Source: Limnomonas spitsbergensis (Eukaryota > Chlorophyta > Chlorophyceae > Chlamydomonadales). Taken from it: 64,000 nucleotides of DNA. A program made the translations under genes and the position numbers. Numbering within the stretch: the stretch's first letter is position 1; each line of letters begins with the position of its first letter. Location: assembly GCA_037349105.1 (NCBI GenBank), contig JAYJMM010000118.1, positions 1,240,001-1,304,000 on the forward strand. The letters are read 5' to 3'. The notes beneath the pieces were generated by a model. It did no database searches. It had not been told where the DNA came from and saw only the letters and a program-made list of their open reading frames with translations. Positions 10,679-20,919 of this stretch are shown in pieces.

Positions 10679-13600
10679 TGTCACGACGTATGACTGCACC
10701 CTGCGTTTGACTGCGCCAACTGCTTTTTCGGTTGGAAGTTATGTGTGAACCTGTACAAGTGTGTTTGCCGTCTTAGAGGATCCCGAACTGGGTCCTTTAC
10801 TTTTTCTTTCTTACTTGATCTCACGGCCTACAATAGACTCTTAACGTTTCCAGCTATTGTTCCTGATTATCGATCTGCAAATCGTCAATCCAAGTCTTAC
10901 TAAGGGGAAACTGGCAGAGCAACTAGGCCAACAACGACCCTATAAGCATCAACAAGTCTCCTGATACGAAGCTGGCAGAGCATTTAGGCCAACAGTCGAC
11001 TATCTGCAGCACTTAGAGTTATTCCTGCCTCTTAACAAGGCATATCTCCAGCCTTACAGCTGGATATTACCACCAACCCACCATCACATCTCCAACCTAC
11101 AGCCTTTCCTTTGGCTCCAAGTCGACCATCTGATTCATCAGAGATATCTTCAGTCACCAGAAGTCGCCAAGCAAGCGACTCACCACAGCAGATCAACGGC
11201 CACAATCGCCCAAGGTCGTCCCAAGAAGTCTAGAAGTACCTCAGAAGTCGAGGCTTTACGAGATCTTGTCAACAGTCACGAAGAAGTCTAGGTGAAGTAG
11301 CAAGAGCTATCACCTGTTATCGAGCTGAGTTCACTGAGTTCCAGCAGTGGATCGAGAAGCTCCTACTATAACCTCTGTAAGAGTTTATTAGTACTTGCTT
11401 AAGAAAGAAAAAGTCCGATTAGGATCACCTCTAATCGATTGTGGCGGAAATCGTTCGTTCCAAGATCGATAAAACGGTGAAGATGAGCGGGATAGGGGCT
11501 GTAGAAGTGCCCAAAGTCGCTCCAGAGATTGAGAAGGATAGTGTTGCTAAGTACACAAGGGGTGCTCTAGCAGCAAAGGTTGCGCCAGTTGGAGCCTCAG
11601 TTGCTGGTACCTCGTCTGATCTTCCAGTTTCGTTTGTGCAACCGAAGCCTTTGTGGCAACAGATGTATGATAGGGCTGGACCAGCAAGTAAAGCATGCCT
11701 GGATAAGCTAAGGCTCAAGCAAGAGATGGTTGAGCAGGCGATGTCAGCTTTGGAAAGCAGACAAGAAGCATGCAGCCTTGAGGAATTTGACAAGACGCTG
11801 ACCACCACAATTCCTCCTATGGAAGATGAGAGGAACGAAGCTATTAAAGAAGCCCTGATTGCGTCACCTGCCCAGGTTCCAAGGAAGTTCATTGACGTGG
11901 AAACAGGGAAAGAGGTGGTAATGCAATATGACAACCCTGTGTATATGTACCTCAAGAAGGAGAGTCGCAAGTATGCTTCCACTGGGACGCCGTCTAAGAT
12001 GACTCAAGTTACTCGGCTTGCAGAACAGAGTGTTGTAACTGATGTTGAGGGTGGGTCTCAGTTAGGGTCTGCTACATCAGTAGCCGCGCCCCAGAGAGCA
12101 CCTGAACTGTCCCCTGCTGTGCACGTTTCAATGCCTTTTGCGGTGCACGAGCCCATGGCGCAGAATGCACCCGTGCATGTGCCTCTTGCGGACATCCCAG
12201 TATTCGTGCCTGTTGCTGCTGTCGCCTCTGTCCCTCCTTCCAATGATGCGCCTGTTCAGGGTGCATCTGTGAGGAGAGAAGGTCATGGTGTGGAATCTGG
12301 ATCATCATATCCGCCGCCTCCACCGCCACCGCCGCAAGTCCCTGCAAGGTCGGCTGGACAGATGCACAACGTACCAGTCTACCCACAATCTGGACGTTAT
12401 GAAGATTATGTGCCACGTATGCAAGGTTTGGCATCCGTGTCGGAAGAGCCTGAAGGTGAAGGATCTGGGGGGAGCACCGGGGATGATGTCATCGCTGGAG
12501 AACCCCAAGCACAAGGTAACCGCTTCACGGGACCTGCTGCATCACAGTCGTTTCATACGGCTGTGGGCACTGAGCATTCCAATTGGAATACTCCTATCAC
12601 TCAGGGCTTAGTTGGTTCTGGTCTGGATAGCTCCAGGGTTAGGGCAGCCCGGGAGAGGGCGGCGCTTGCCCAAAGACTGCTACTGGAATATGATCGCCGA
12701 CAACAAGGTGAGGATGCAGCTAGAAACGCTGCAATGACCATTGAGCCCCTGCGGGCAGCCACCAGAGGTACGGCATCTGCACCGTCCCAGGAACGCAGCC
12801 ATCAAGAGCCGTCCCAGGAGGATCAGAGTAGGTTCAGGCCTGCTCAGCAGGTACCTAGAGAGCCTACATGGAATGGGTTTCCATCTGTGAGAGATTCTAG
12901 TCAGAGTCAAAGAGAGCACCGGTTCTCTGGTCAAGGTCAGGGCACCAATCAGGGTCAAGGGCAAGATCAAAACTAAGGTCAGTCGCATGGGCAAGGCATG
13001 AATCAGAACCTGCGGTATGGACAACAAGACCGAGGTGAGTTCCACGGTGGTGGGACAGGACCTGGCTATAGTCAGGGACTAGGAGGCAACCAGCCACGGT
13101 GGTGGACCACCTTCAGGTGGGGGCCAGCCTATTGGCAATCGCTGGGTGTCGAGACATGGTGTCTTGCACGAGTCTGCATCTTCATATGGGGGTCCTCCCA
13201 GAGGAGGAGATCCTGGTGGACGTCCTGATTCAGAAAGTGCCACACCAGGTCCATTGAATTGGCTGACTGATGTCAAATTGGATGGGAAGACTGTGATTGA
13301 CTCGTCAAAGGTTGTTGAATTTTCAGCGACTGAGAGCATTATCTCTCACCGGATATGGGAACGATCACTCAGGTTGTTCTGGGGGAATAACATGCACAGG
13401 CTGCACGATGCTGTGTCTGCCCAGGTGAGCATCATCATGAGCACAATTCTGCCAGCAGGGGTCGCTTTTCTCAAGAAGCACTTTGCTGAGCTAGAATATC
13501 TGTGCCCCAGTGCAATGCCGCCCATGGTGAGAGCCATTGAGGGAAGGGACGGCAGTACCAGGAATGACTTCATGCAGGATGGCACGCAAACCATCATGGG

Positions 13601-14813
13601 GAATATGAGGAGGAATAAGATGATCCTGATGGGGGTCGAGGAGGCTGGAGTAAGGGAGTACGAGCCTTATCCATTACAGGATGAGCCTTACAGCTTTATT
13701 GAAGCTCTGCTGATGGTGGCGAAGCGCTACCTCAACATTGCAACATCGGCCGAAATGGCTATCTGGACCCAGGGATGCATCATGGGTAAGCAGAACCAGC
13801 TTGACAGGACGGTGCTCGTCAATGAGAACCCCAGGCAGTTTGGGATCAGGTGTCTTTCAGTTTACTCAGCGTTCCAGGGGTCTAACAAGATCGCTTACAA
13901 TGGGACCATTGAGAGGACATCTATCATTGATGTGATCATGCGTGGTGTACCAGTGTACCTCCATGTTGTGTGTGAGAGGGAGCTTCAGGGTTTGGGCGTT
14001 GAAGACGACAACTTTAGCGTCCAGGCAAGTGTGATCATTGAGGCCATGCAGAATGCCTATGAGTACCGTGTGAGGACACAGGTCAGGAAGGGTATCATGT
14101 ATGAGGATCTGGCTGCAGAAGGGAGCAAAGATGATGGTAGAAGAAACCAGAATTCTGGTCAGCATGCTACGCCTCGGAGTCACGCCACTGAGGTGAGATC
14201 AGGTGCAGAGGGTTACCCTAGCACTATGTATCCGCAACGAGGCCCGAGCGCCGGATCATCCAGGCCTTTCCAGGCTGGAAGAGGAGGAGGTGGGTACAGC
14301 AATGTGCAGCGCCCAACAGGATCGGGTTACCCCCCCAGCAGACCATTGGCAATTAAAAATTGTCAGATCTGCCACGGTGATCACTACCTGGATAAGTGTG
14401 ACCAGTTGCCTGCGTTCCTTGCTTCGGCAGCCAGAGGTAGGGCGATGGAAGCTGCAGAGAAAAGACCAAAGTCTGCTGCAGCTAAAGCTGCAGTGGACGG
14501 TGCCCCTATGCCAACTGCTGCGGTGGCAAGGGCAAAAGCGGATACATGTGAATTGCAAAGGGCAGTGCCTTATGTGTCTTTGGGGCCTGATTACAAGTCA
14601 GAGGCTGAGCAGAAGTTCAATCTGGACAATCACTATGCCGCGTGTGCGGTAGAGGAGGAGCATAGTGGGGTTAGGTTCCAACAGCAGGATCAAAGTGAGG
14701 ACTATGAGCACAGAAATGATGCTGCCTACAGAAGCCCAGGGCTTTATGCGCATGCAACAGAGTACCGCGGTGAGGAAGTTCACAGTGCGCAGTTGGCTCA
14801 GTACCCTGATGGA
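10679..14813 (+). repeat. Left arm of the giant inverted repeat
   Basis: Near-identical to the reverse complement of 15014-20258 apart from the hAT-like insertion. It is the uninterrupted arm and keeps the empty hAT target GAGCTGAG at 11322-11329. It runs from the TGTCACG terminus through the leader and gag frames to the fold-back microhomology CCTGATGGA at 14805-14813. Confidence 0.88.
11441..12976 (+). pseudogene. Gag-like ORF, N-terminal part, left arm
   Basis: A 511-codon frame, read from a non-ATG codon, with a Lys-rich start, a proline run near the middle and a Gln/Gly/Asn-rich end. It stops at TAA 12974-12976 inside a QG repeat whose composition continues in the same frame past the stop (GQSHGQGMNQN and onward), so the stop looks like a nonsense mutation. 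The next gag block then appears in another frame. The identical stop occurs in the right arm, so the damage predates the duplication. There is no family signature in this part alone; gag identity comes from its neighbour. Confidence 0.65.
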
Positions 14814-15013
14814 TGGGATGAGCCAGGTGACCCTGATCAATGTCCAGGGGTTGAAAATCAGGGATGCTTTGGCTCCAATTACAACAGACATGGAGTCCCT
14901 GGTGCCCATCACCTGACTGCTATGGCTGCAGTATTAGGAAGTTTTCGAGATGACTTTGCTGAAAAGGGGTCTAAATTTTTTCCAGACGGGTTCCATCAGG
15001 GTTCCATCAGGGT
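14814..15013. other. Spacer at the palindrome centre
   Basis: Two hundred bases present only once. They continue the left-arm gag frame beyond the point where the right arm begins, so the left copy reads further into the element than the right one. Confidence 0.8.
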
Positions 15014-15021
15014 TCCATCAG
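14989..15021. repeat. Triple 11-bp repeat at the fold-back junction
   Basis: The unit GGTTCCATCAG occurs three times in a row at 14989, 15000 and 15011. The last copy contains TCCATCAGG, the reverse complement of CCTGATGGA in the left arm (14805-14813), where homology of the right arm starts. Confidence 0.9.
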
Positions 15022-16681
15022 GATACTGAGCCAACTGCGCACTGTGAACTTCCTCACCGCGGTACTCTGTTGCATGCGCATAAAGCCCTGGGCTTCTGTA
15101 GGCAGCATCATTTCTGTGCTCATAGTCCTCACTTTGATCCTGCTGTTGGAACCTAACCCCACTCTGCTCCTCCTCTACCGCACACGCGGCATAGTGATTG
15201 TCCAGATTGAACTTCTGCTCAGCCTCTGGCTTGTAATCAGGCCCCAAAGACACATAAGGCACTGCCCTTTGCAATTCACCTGTATCCGCTTTTGCCCTTG
15301 CCACCGCAGCAGTTGGCATAGGGGCACCGTCCACTGCAGCTTTAGCTGCAGCAGACTTTGGTCTTTTCTCTGCAGCTTCCATCGCCCTACCTCTGGCTGC
15401 CGAAGCAAGGAACGCAGGCAACTGGTCACACTTATCCAGGTAGTGATCACCGTGGCAGATCTGACAATTTTTAATTGCCAATGGTCTGCTGGGGGGGTAA
15501 CCCGATCCTGTTGGGCGCTGCACATTGCTGTACCCACCTCCTCCTCTTCCAGCCTGGAAAGGCCTGGATGATCCGGCGCTCGGGCCTCGTTGCGGATACA
15601 TAGTGCTAGGGTAACCCTCTGCACCTGATCTCACCTCAGTGGCGTGACTCCGAGGCGTAGCATGCTGACCAGAATTCTGGTTTCTTCTACCATCATCTTT
15701 GCTCCCTTCTGCAGCCAGATCCTCATACCTGATACCCTTCCTGACCTGTGTCCTCACACGGTACTCATAGGCATTCTGCATGGCCTCAATGATCACACTT
15801 GCCTGGACGCTAAAGTTGTCGTCTTCAACGCCCAAACCCTGAAGCTCCCTCTCACACACAACATGGAGGTACACTGGTACACCACGCATGATCACATCAA
15901 TGATAGATGTCCTCTCAATGGTCCCATTGTAAGCGATCTTGTTAGACCCCTGGAACGCTGAGTAAACTGAAAGACACCTGATCCCAAACTGCCTGGGGTT
16001 CTCATTGACGAGCACCGTCCTGTCAAGCTGGTTCTGCTTACCCATGATGCATCCCTGGGTCCAGATAGCCATTTCGGCCGATGTTGCAATGTTGAGGTAG
16101 CGCTTCGCCACCATCAGCAGAGCTTCAATAAAGCTGTAAGGCTCATCCTGTAATGGATAAGGCTCGTACTCCCTTACTCCAGCCTCCTCGACCCCCATCA
16201 GGATCATCTTATTCCTCCTCATATTCCCCATGATGGTTTGCGTGCCATCCTGCATGAAGTCATTCCTGGTACTGCCGTCCCTTCCCTCAATGGCTCTCAC
16301 CATGGGCGGCATTGCACTGGGGCACAGATATTCTAGCTCAGCAAAGTGCTTCTTGAGAAAAGCGACCCCTGCTGGCAGAATTGTGCTCATGATGATGCTC
16401 ACCTGGGCAGACACAGCATCGTGCAGCCTGTGCATGTTATTCCCCCAGAACAACCTGAGTGATCGTTCCCATATCCGGTGAGAGATAATGCTCTCAGTCG
16501 CTGAAAATTCAACAACCTTTGACGAGTCAATCACAGTCTTCCCATCCAATTTGACATCAGTCAGCCAATTCAATGGACCTGGTGTGGCACTTTCTGAATC
16601 AGGACGTCCACCAGGATCTCCTCCTCTGGGAGGACCCCCATATGAAGATGCAGACTCGTGCAAGACACCATGTCTCGACAC
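14996..16681 (-). pseudogene. Gag-like ORF with zinc knuckle, right arm
   Basis: A 561-codon minus-strand copy of the left-arm zinc-knuckle ORF, ending shortly after AQYPDG where the fold-back occurs. Substitutions against the left arm include Met to Arg (GIM/GIR YEDL), Cys to Gly (ADTC/ADTG), Ser to Pro (DYKS/DYKP) and His to Gln (EEEH/EEEQ). The zinc-knuckle CQICHGDHYLDKC is intact. Confidence 0.72.
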
Positions 16682-16850
16682 CCAGCGATTGCCAATAGGC
16701 TGGCCCCCACCTGAAGGTGGTCCACCACCGTGGCTGGTTGCCTCCTAGTCCCTGACTATAGCCAGGTCCTGTCCCACCACCGTGGAACTCACCTCGGTCT
16801 TGTTGTCCATACCGCAGGTTCTGATTCATGCCTTGCCCATGCGACTGACC

Positions 16851-18386
16851 TTAGTTTTGATCTTGCCCTTGACCCTGATTGGTGCCCTGACCTTGACCAG
16901 AGAACCGGTGCTCTCTTTGACTCTGACTAGAATCTCTCACAGATGGAAACCCATTCCATGTAGGCTCTCTAGGTACCTGCTGAGCAGGCCTGAACCTACT
17001 CTGATCCTCCTGGGACGGCTCTTGATGGCTGCGTTCCTGGGACGGTGCAGATGCCGTACCTCTGGTGGCTGCCCGCAGGGGCTCAATGGTCATTGCAGCG
17101 TTTCTAGCTGCATCCTCACCTTGTTGTCGGCGATCATATTCCAGTAGCAGTCTTTGGGCAAGCGCCGCCCTCTCCCGGGCTGCCCTAACCCTGGAGCTAT
17201 CCAGACCAGAACCAACTAAGCCCTGAGTGATAGGAGTATTCCAATTGGAATGCTCAGTGCCCACAGCCGTATGAAACGACTGTGATGCAGCAGGTCCCGT
17301 GAAGCGGTTACCTTGTGCTTGGGGTTCTCCAGCGATGACATCATCCCCGGTGCTCCCCCCAGATCCTTCACCTTCAGGCTCTTCCGACACGGATGCCAAA
17401 CCTTGCATACGTGGCACATAATCTTCATAACGTCCAGATTGTGGGTAGACTGGTACGTTGTGCATCTGTCCAGCCGACCTTGCAGGGACTTGCGGCGGTG
17501 GCGGTGGAGGCGGCGGATATGATGATCCAGATTCCACACCATGACCTTCTCTCCTCACAGATGCACCCTGAACAGGCGCATCATTGGAAGGAGGGACAGA
17601 GGCGACAGCAGCAACAGGCACGAATACTGGGATGTCCGCAAGAGGCACATGCACGGGTGCATTCTGCGCCATGGGCTCGTGCACCGCAAAAGGCATTGAA
17701 ACGTGCACAGCAGGGGACAGTTCAGGTGCTCTCTGGGGCGCGGCTACTGATGTAGCAGACCCTAACTGAGACCCACCCTCAACATCAGTTACAACACTCT
17801 GTTCTGCAAGCCGAGTAACTTGAGTCATCTTAGACGGCGTCCCAGTGGAAGCATACTTGCGACTCTCCTTCTTGAGGTACATATACACAGGGTTGTCATA
17901 TTGCATTACCACCTCTTTCCCTGTTTCCACGTCAATGAACTTCCTTGGAACCTGGGCAGGTGACGCAATCAGGGCTTCTTTAATAGCTTCGTTCCTCTCA
18001 TCTTCCATAGGAGGAATTGTGGTGGTCAGCGTCTTGTCAAATTCCTCAAGGCTGCATGCTTCTTGTCTGCTTTCCAAAGCTGACATCGCCTGCTCAACCA
18101 TCTCTTGCTTGAGCCTTAGCTTATCCAGGCATGCTTTACTTGCTGGTCCAGCCCTATCATACATCTGTTGCCACAAAGGCTTCGGTTGCACAAACGAAAC
18201 TGGAAGATCAGACGAGGTACCAGCAACTGAGGCTCCAACTGGCGCAACCTTTGCTGCTAGAGCACCCCTTGTGTTCTTAGCAACACTATCCTTCTCAATC
18301 TCTGGAGCGACTTTGGGCACTTCTACAGCCCCTATCCCGCTCATCTTCACCGTTTTATCGATCTTGGAACGAACGATTTCCGCCAC
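16851..18386 (-). pseudogene. Gag-like ORF, N-terminal part, right arm
   Basis: A 511-codon minus-strand copy of the left-arm first gag block, with the same stop in the QG repeat. A Tyr to Asn difference is visible in the SVAKYTRG segment near the start. It is separated from the zinc-knuckle block by the same stop and frame change as in the left arm. Confidence 0.65.
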
Positions 18387-18505
18387 AATCGATTAGAGGT
18401 GATCCTAATCGGACTTTTTCTTTCTTAAACAAGTACTAATAAACTCTTACAGAGGTTATAGTAGGAGCTTCTCGATCCACTGCTGGAACTCAGTGAACTC
18501 AGCTC

Positions 18506-19603
18506 CAAGGTAGCACAATACGGCAAAACATGTTTCGTATCCGGAGCGGATCGCTGCTCCGCTCCGGATACGGCAATACTGCTCCAATCCGGCTCACCAC
18601 GAAGGAGTTTTTTTGCAGCCCTTCCGGGCGACATGGTAGGCCATGCAGACCTTGCACACGTGCGGCTTAGACGCCTAAGGGGGTGGCTTCAACAACCACG
18701 CGATAGTACGCCGACATCACATGTCCGATAGAATGAGGACATCGCTGACGTTCAAGACATATTCGTTGATAACCTCGGGAAAACACCTTAACCCTCTAAC
18801 CCCTCCAAGTTGTCTTCCAACACGTGATGGCGTTGCAAGCGATGCAAGCTAGAGTTTTCAGGCTCCGGTATGACAAATCTTTTTGAAATTTCTGCACCTA
18901 GGTAGCTTCACAACGTACCGTACATCAAAGTAACCAATGTTTTGTACGTATACTTTAGCCCAGCCATTGCGACTTAGTGTCAGGGAAAGATGCATGCGAT
19001 CAATCAATTGGCTGTTTAAGGAACAACGAACTCCGAAAACAACGACACACGTCCGTGACTGCGGTATCCGAGCCATACGGTATTCGAGTCGTCCGATCGA
19101 TCAGCAATTCAGCACTTCAAACGAGCTAAGAAAATCCAGCCCTCACCCGGGGAACCCTGAGCCAAATTCGCCAAGTTCTGCATACAGACGGTATCAGGCG
19201 AGGTTGCAGATTTGAAGGGCAAGGGGGGACTTTAGGTGATTTTAGTTGTGCATGGCAACTACCAACAGGGGTTGTTACTGTTTGGACAGTTCAGGAGTTG
19301 GGGACTTCATCAATCATTTACTGTTTTGCCACAGCAATTTGCATGGTCCTTAGTCCTAACTAATATGCGTGCATGATGCATGGATGCATGGCTACTTTGG
19401 GGCCAGTAGGGGGGGCATCTGGGCATGCATGGGGGCTGTATGCTGTGGCATGCAACCATCTTCATGTCGTTGTATGCCAGTATGTATGCTAGTATGTGCC
19501 TAAAACAAGTTTTTGACTGCAAAATACTGATACTCCAAGCCCGCCGTATCGAAGCGGAGCGGAGCGGACCGGAGCAGAAGCGTATCCGGATCGTGCTACC
19601 TTG
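18506..19603. mobile_element. Non-autonomous hAT-like DNA transposon
   Basis: A 1098-bp insertion with terminal inverted repeats CAAGGTAGCAC / GTGCTACCTTG, flanked by perfect 8-bp copies of CTCAGCTC at 18498-18505 and 19604-19611. The left arm of the surrounding inverted repeat has the same sequence uninterrupted (GAGCTGAG, 11322-11329), so the boundaries are proven by an in-window empty site. An 8-bp duplication and CA...TG ends fit the hAT superfamily. Only short open frames lie inside and none resembles a transposase, so it would need one supplied in trans. Confidence 0.88.
18536..18572. repeat. Subterminal perfect hairpin of the hAT-like element
   Basis: CGTATCCGGAGCGGA (18536-18550) is exactly complementary to TCCGCTCCGGATACG (18558-18572) across a 7-base loop. 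Related GGAGCGGAGCGG and CGTATCCGGAT strings recur near the other end (19550-19592). They are probable subterminal transposase-binding repeats. Confidence 0.75.
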
Positions 19604-20258
19604 CTCAGCTCGATAACGGGTGATAGCTCTTGCTACTTCACCTGGACTTCTTCGATACTGTTGACAAGATCTCGTAAAGCCTCGACTTCTGAGGTACTTC
19701 TAGACTTCTTGGGACGACCTTGGGCGATTGTGGCCGTTGATCTGCTGTGGTGAGTCGCTTGCTTGGCGACTTCTGGTGACTGAAGATATCTCTGATGAAT
19801 CAGATGGTCGACTTGGAGCCAAAGGAAAGGCTGTAGGTTGGAGATGTGATGGTGGGTTGGTGGTAATATCCTTCGGTAAGGCTGGAGATATGCCTTGTTA
19901 AGAGGCAGGAATAACTCTAATTGCTGCAGATAGTCGACTGTTGGCCTAAATGCTCTGCCAGCTTCGTACCAGGAGACTTGTTGATGCTTATAGGGTCGCT
20001 GTTGGCCTAGTTGCTCTGCCAGTTTCCCCTTAGTAAGACTTGGATTGACGATTAACTTGCAGATCGATAATCAGGAACAATAGCTGGAAACGTTCAGAGT
20101 CTATTGTAGGCCGTGAGATCAAGTAAGAAAGAAAAAGTAAAGGACCCAGTTCGGGATCCTCTAAGACGGCAAACACACTTGTACAGGTTCACACATAACT
20201 TCCAACCGAAAAAGCAGTTGGCGCAGTCAAACGCACGGTGCTGTCATACGTCGTGACA

Positions 20259-20919
20259 GTGTTGTGCCTGATGATGATACCGGAGCCTCCTCAGCCGGCA
20301 CCAGAGGAGACATAAACCCCTCAGCAAAGAAAGAGCCGAACAGACAAGGGCATGATGGCCCAGGGCTCGTCAAAGGGCAAATATGCTCCCACTGAAGGAT
20401 CTGGGAGAAAGGTGCTATTGGTCCCCCTGGGCCGCACGTTCCCCTGTCCGTACTTCAACGCTCTGCACCTCTACCATCACTCTTCGGCGTTTTCTCTCTC
20501 CCCTTTGATCTGCCATCAGCGTGACCAGAATGTTGACCCGTACCCACGTCGCCAGCAAGCTCTCTTCGTCGCGGCTTGCCGCGGGACGCCCGATGAGCAC
20601 CAGTCACATCCGCAGGGCCGTCGTCAACCCGGTGCGCAGAGCCTCGCATACACCGCATTTGTTAAGCATCAAGATTTTGTGTGAGGCGAATGAGTTGGGC
20701 TCAGCGCTCTACCTCTATCGTCGTAACGTTATCCTGGACCGACGATCCGAAGTCCTACTTCCTACCCTCGGGCGCTGCTGATGCCTCTAACGTCTCCCAT
20801 CAGCATCCGTTACCAGCCCACCGTGCTGCACTTTGAGCCTGTTTAATAATCCATGCGTTATCATTTAAGCCAGTTATTCCACGGCCTGTGCCCTGAAGCC
20901 TCTGATTGTAAATAAGAAG
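20259..20919. other. Upstream region and possible first exon(s) of the APH-like gene
   Basis: The 5' end of the kinase gene must lie here, but its exons are not certain. An ATG at 20530 opens a stretch rich in Arg, Ser and Ala (MLTRTHVASKLSSSRLAAGR) that looks like an organelle presequence. A second candidate start is the ATG pair at 20352. Neither joins cleanly by phase to the first conserved exon. Confidence 0.35.

Larger units (their letters stand above)
13146..15029 (+). pseudogene. Gag-like ORF with zinc knuckle, left arm
   Basis: A 627-codon frame, entered by a frame change near 13083-13145 relative to the preceding block. A long helical region (SLRLFWGNNMHRL, PYSFIEALLMVAKRYLNIA) is followed by a Gly/Arg-rich linker and the zinc-knuckle-like CQICHGDHYLDKC, spacing C-X2-C-X3-H-X4-C, one residue short of the usual C-X2-C-X4-H-X4-C. 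This order is that of retrotransposon Gag nucleocapsid. The last 70 or so codons run through the spacer and end in the fold-back repeat, so the natural C-terminus and any pol are missing. Confidence 0.72.
10679..20258. mobile_element. Palindromic gag-only retroelement composite
   Basis: Two inverted arms (10679-14813 and 15014-20258) flank a 200-bp spacer. Both outer ends read TGTCACGACGTATGAC inward, so the whole object starts with TG and ends with CA like an LTR element. Each arm holds an apparent 5' leader of about 750 bases and the same gag-like frames. No reverse transcriptase, protease or integrase is present in either arm. The right arm is longer only because of a nested hAT-like insertion (18506-19603); without it the arms are about equal in length. 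Flanking pentamers (TATGC and GTGTT) are not a target duplication. At least five amino-acid differences between the arms show that they have diverged. Confidence 0.88.
15014..20258 (-). repeat. Right arm of the giant inverted repeat
   Basis: Reverse complement of the left arm, carrying the same leader and gag frames on the minus strand, interrupted by the hAT-like element at 18506-19603. It ends at CGTCGTGACA, mirroring the left TGTCACGACG terminus. Confidence 0.88.

Noticed and set aside
12974..12976. TAA read as glutamine (alternative nuclear code of some ulvophytes)
   Set aside because: TAA terminates the BAHD and PPR genes at conserved C-termini, so the standard code fits.
10679..20258. 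Palindrome as a sequencing or assembly artefact
   Set aside because: The arms differ at several codons, one arm has a clean hAT-like insertion with target duplication, and a unique spacer lies at the centre. An artefactual mirror copy would be identical. Long reads would still be decisive.
10679..20258. A conventional LTR retrotransposon with two LTRs
   Set aside because: The terminal sequences are inverted, not direct, and no pol domain is present.
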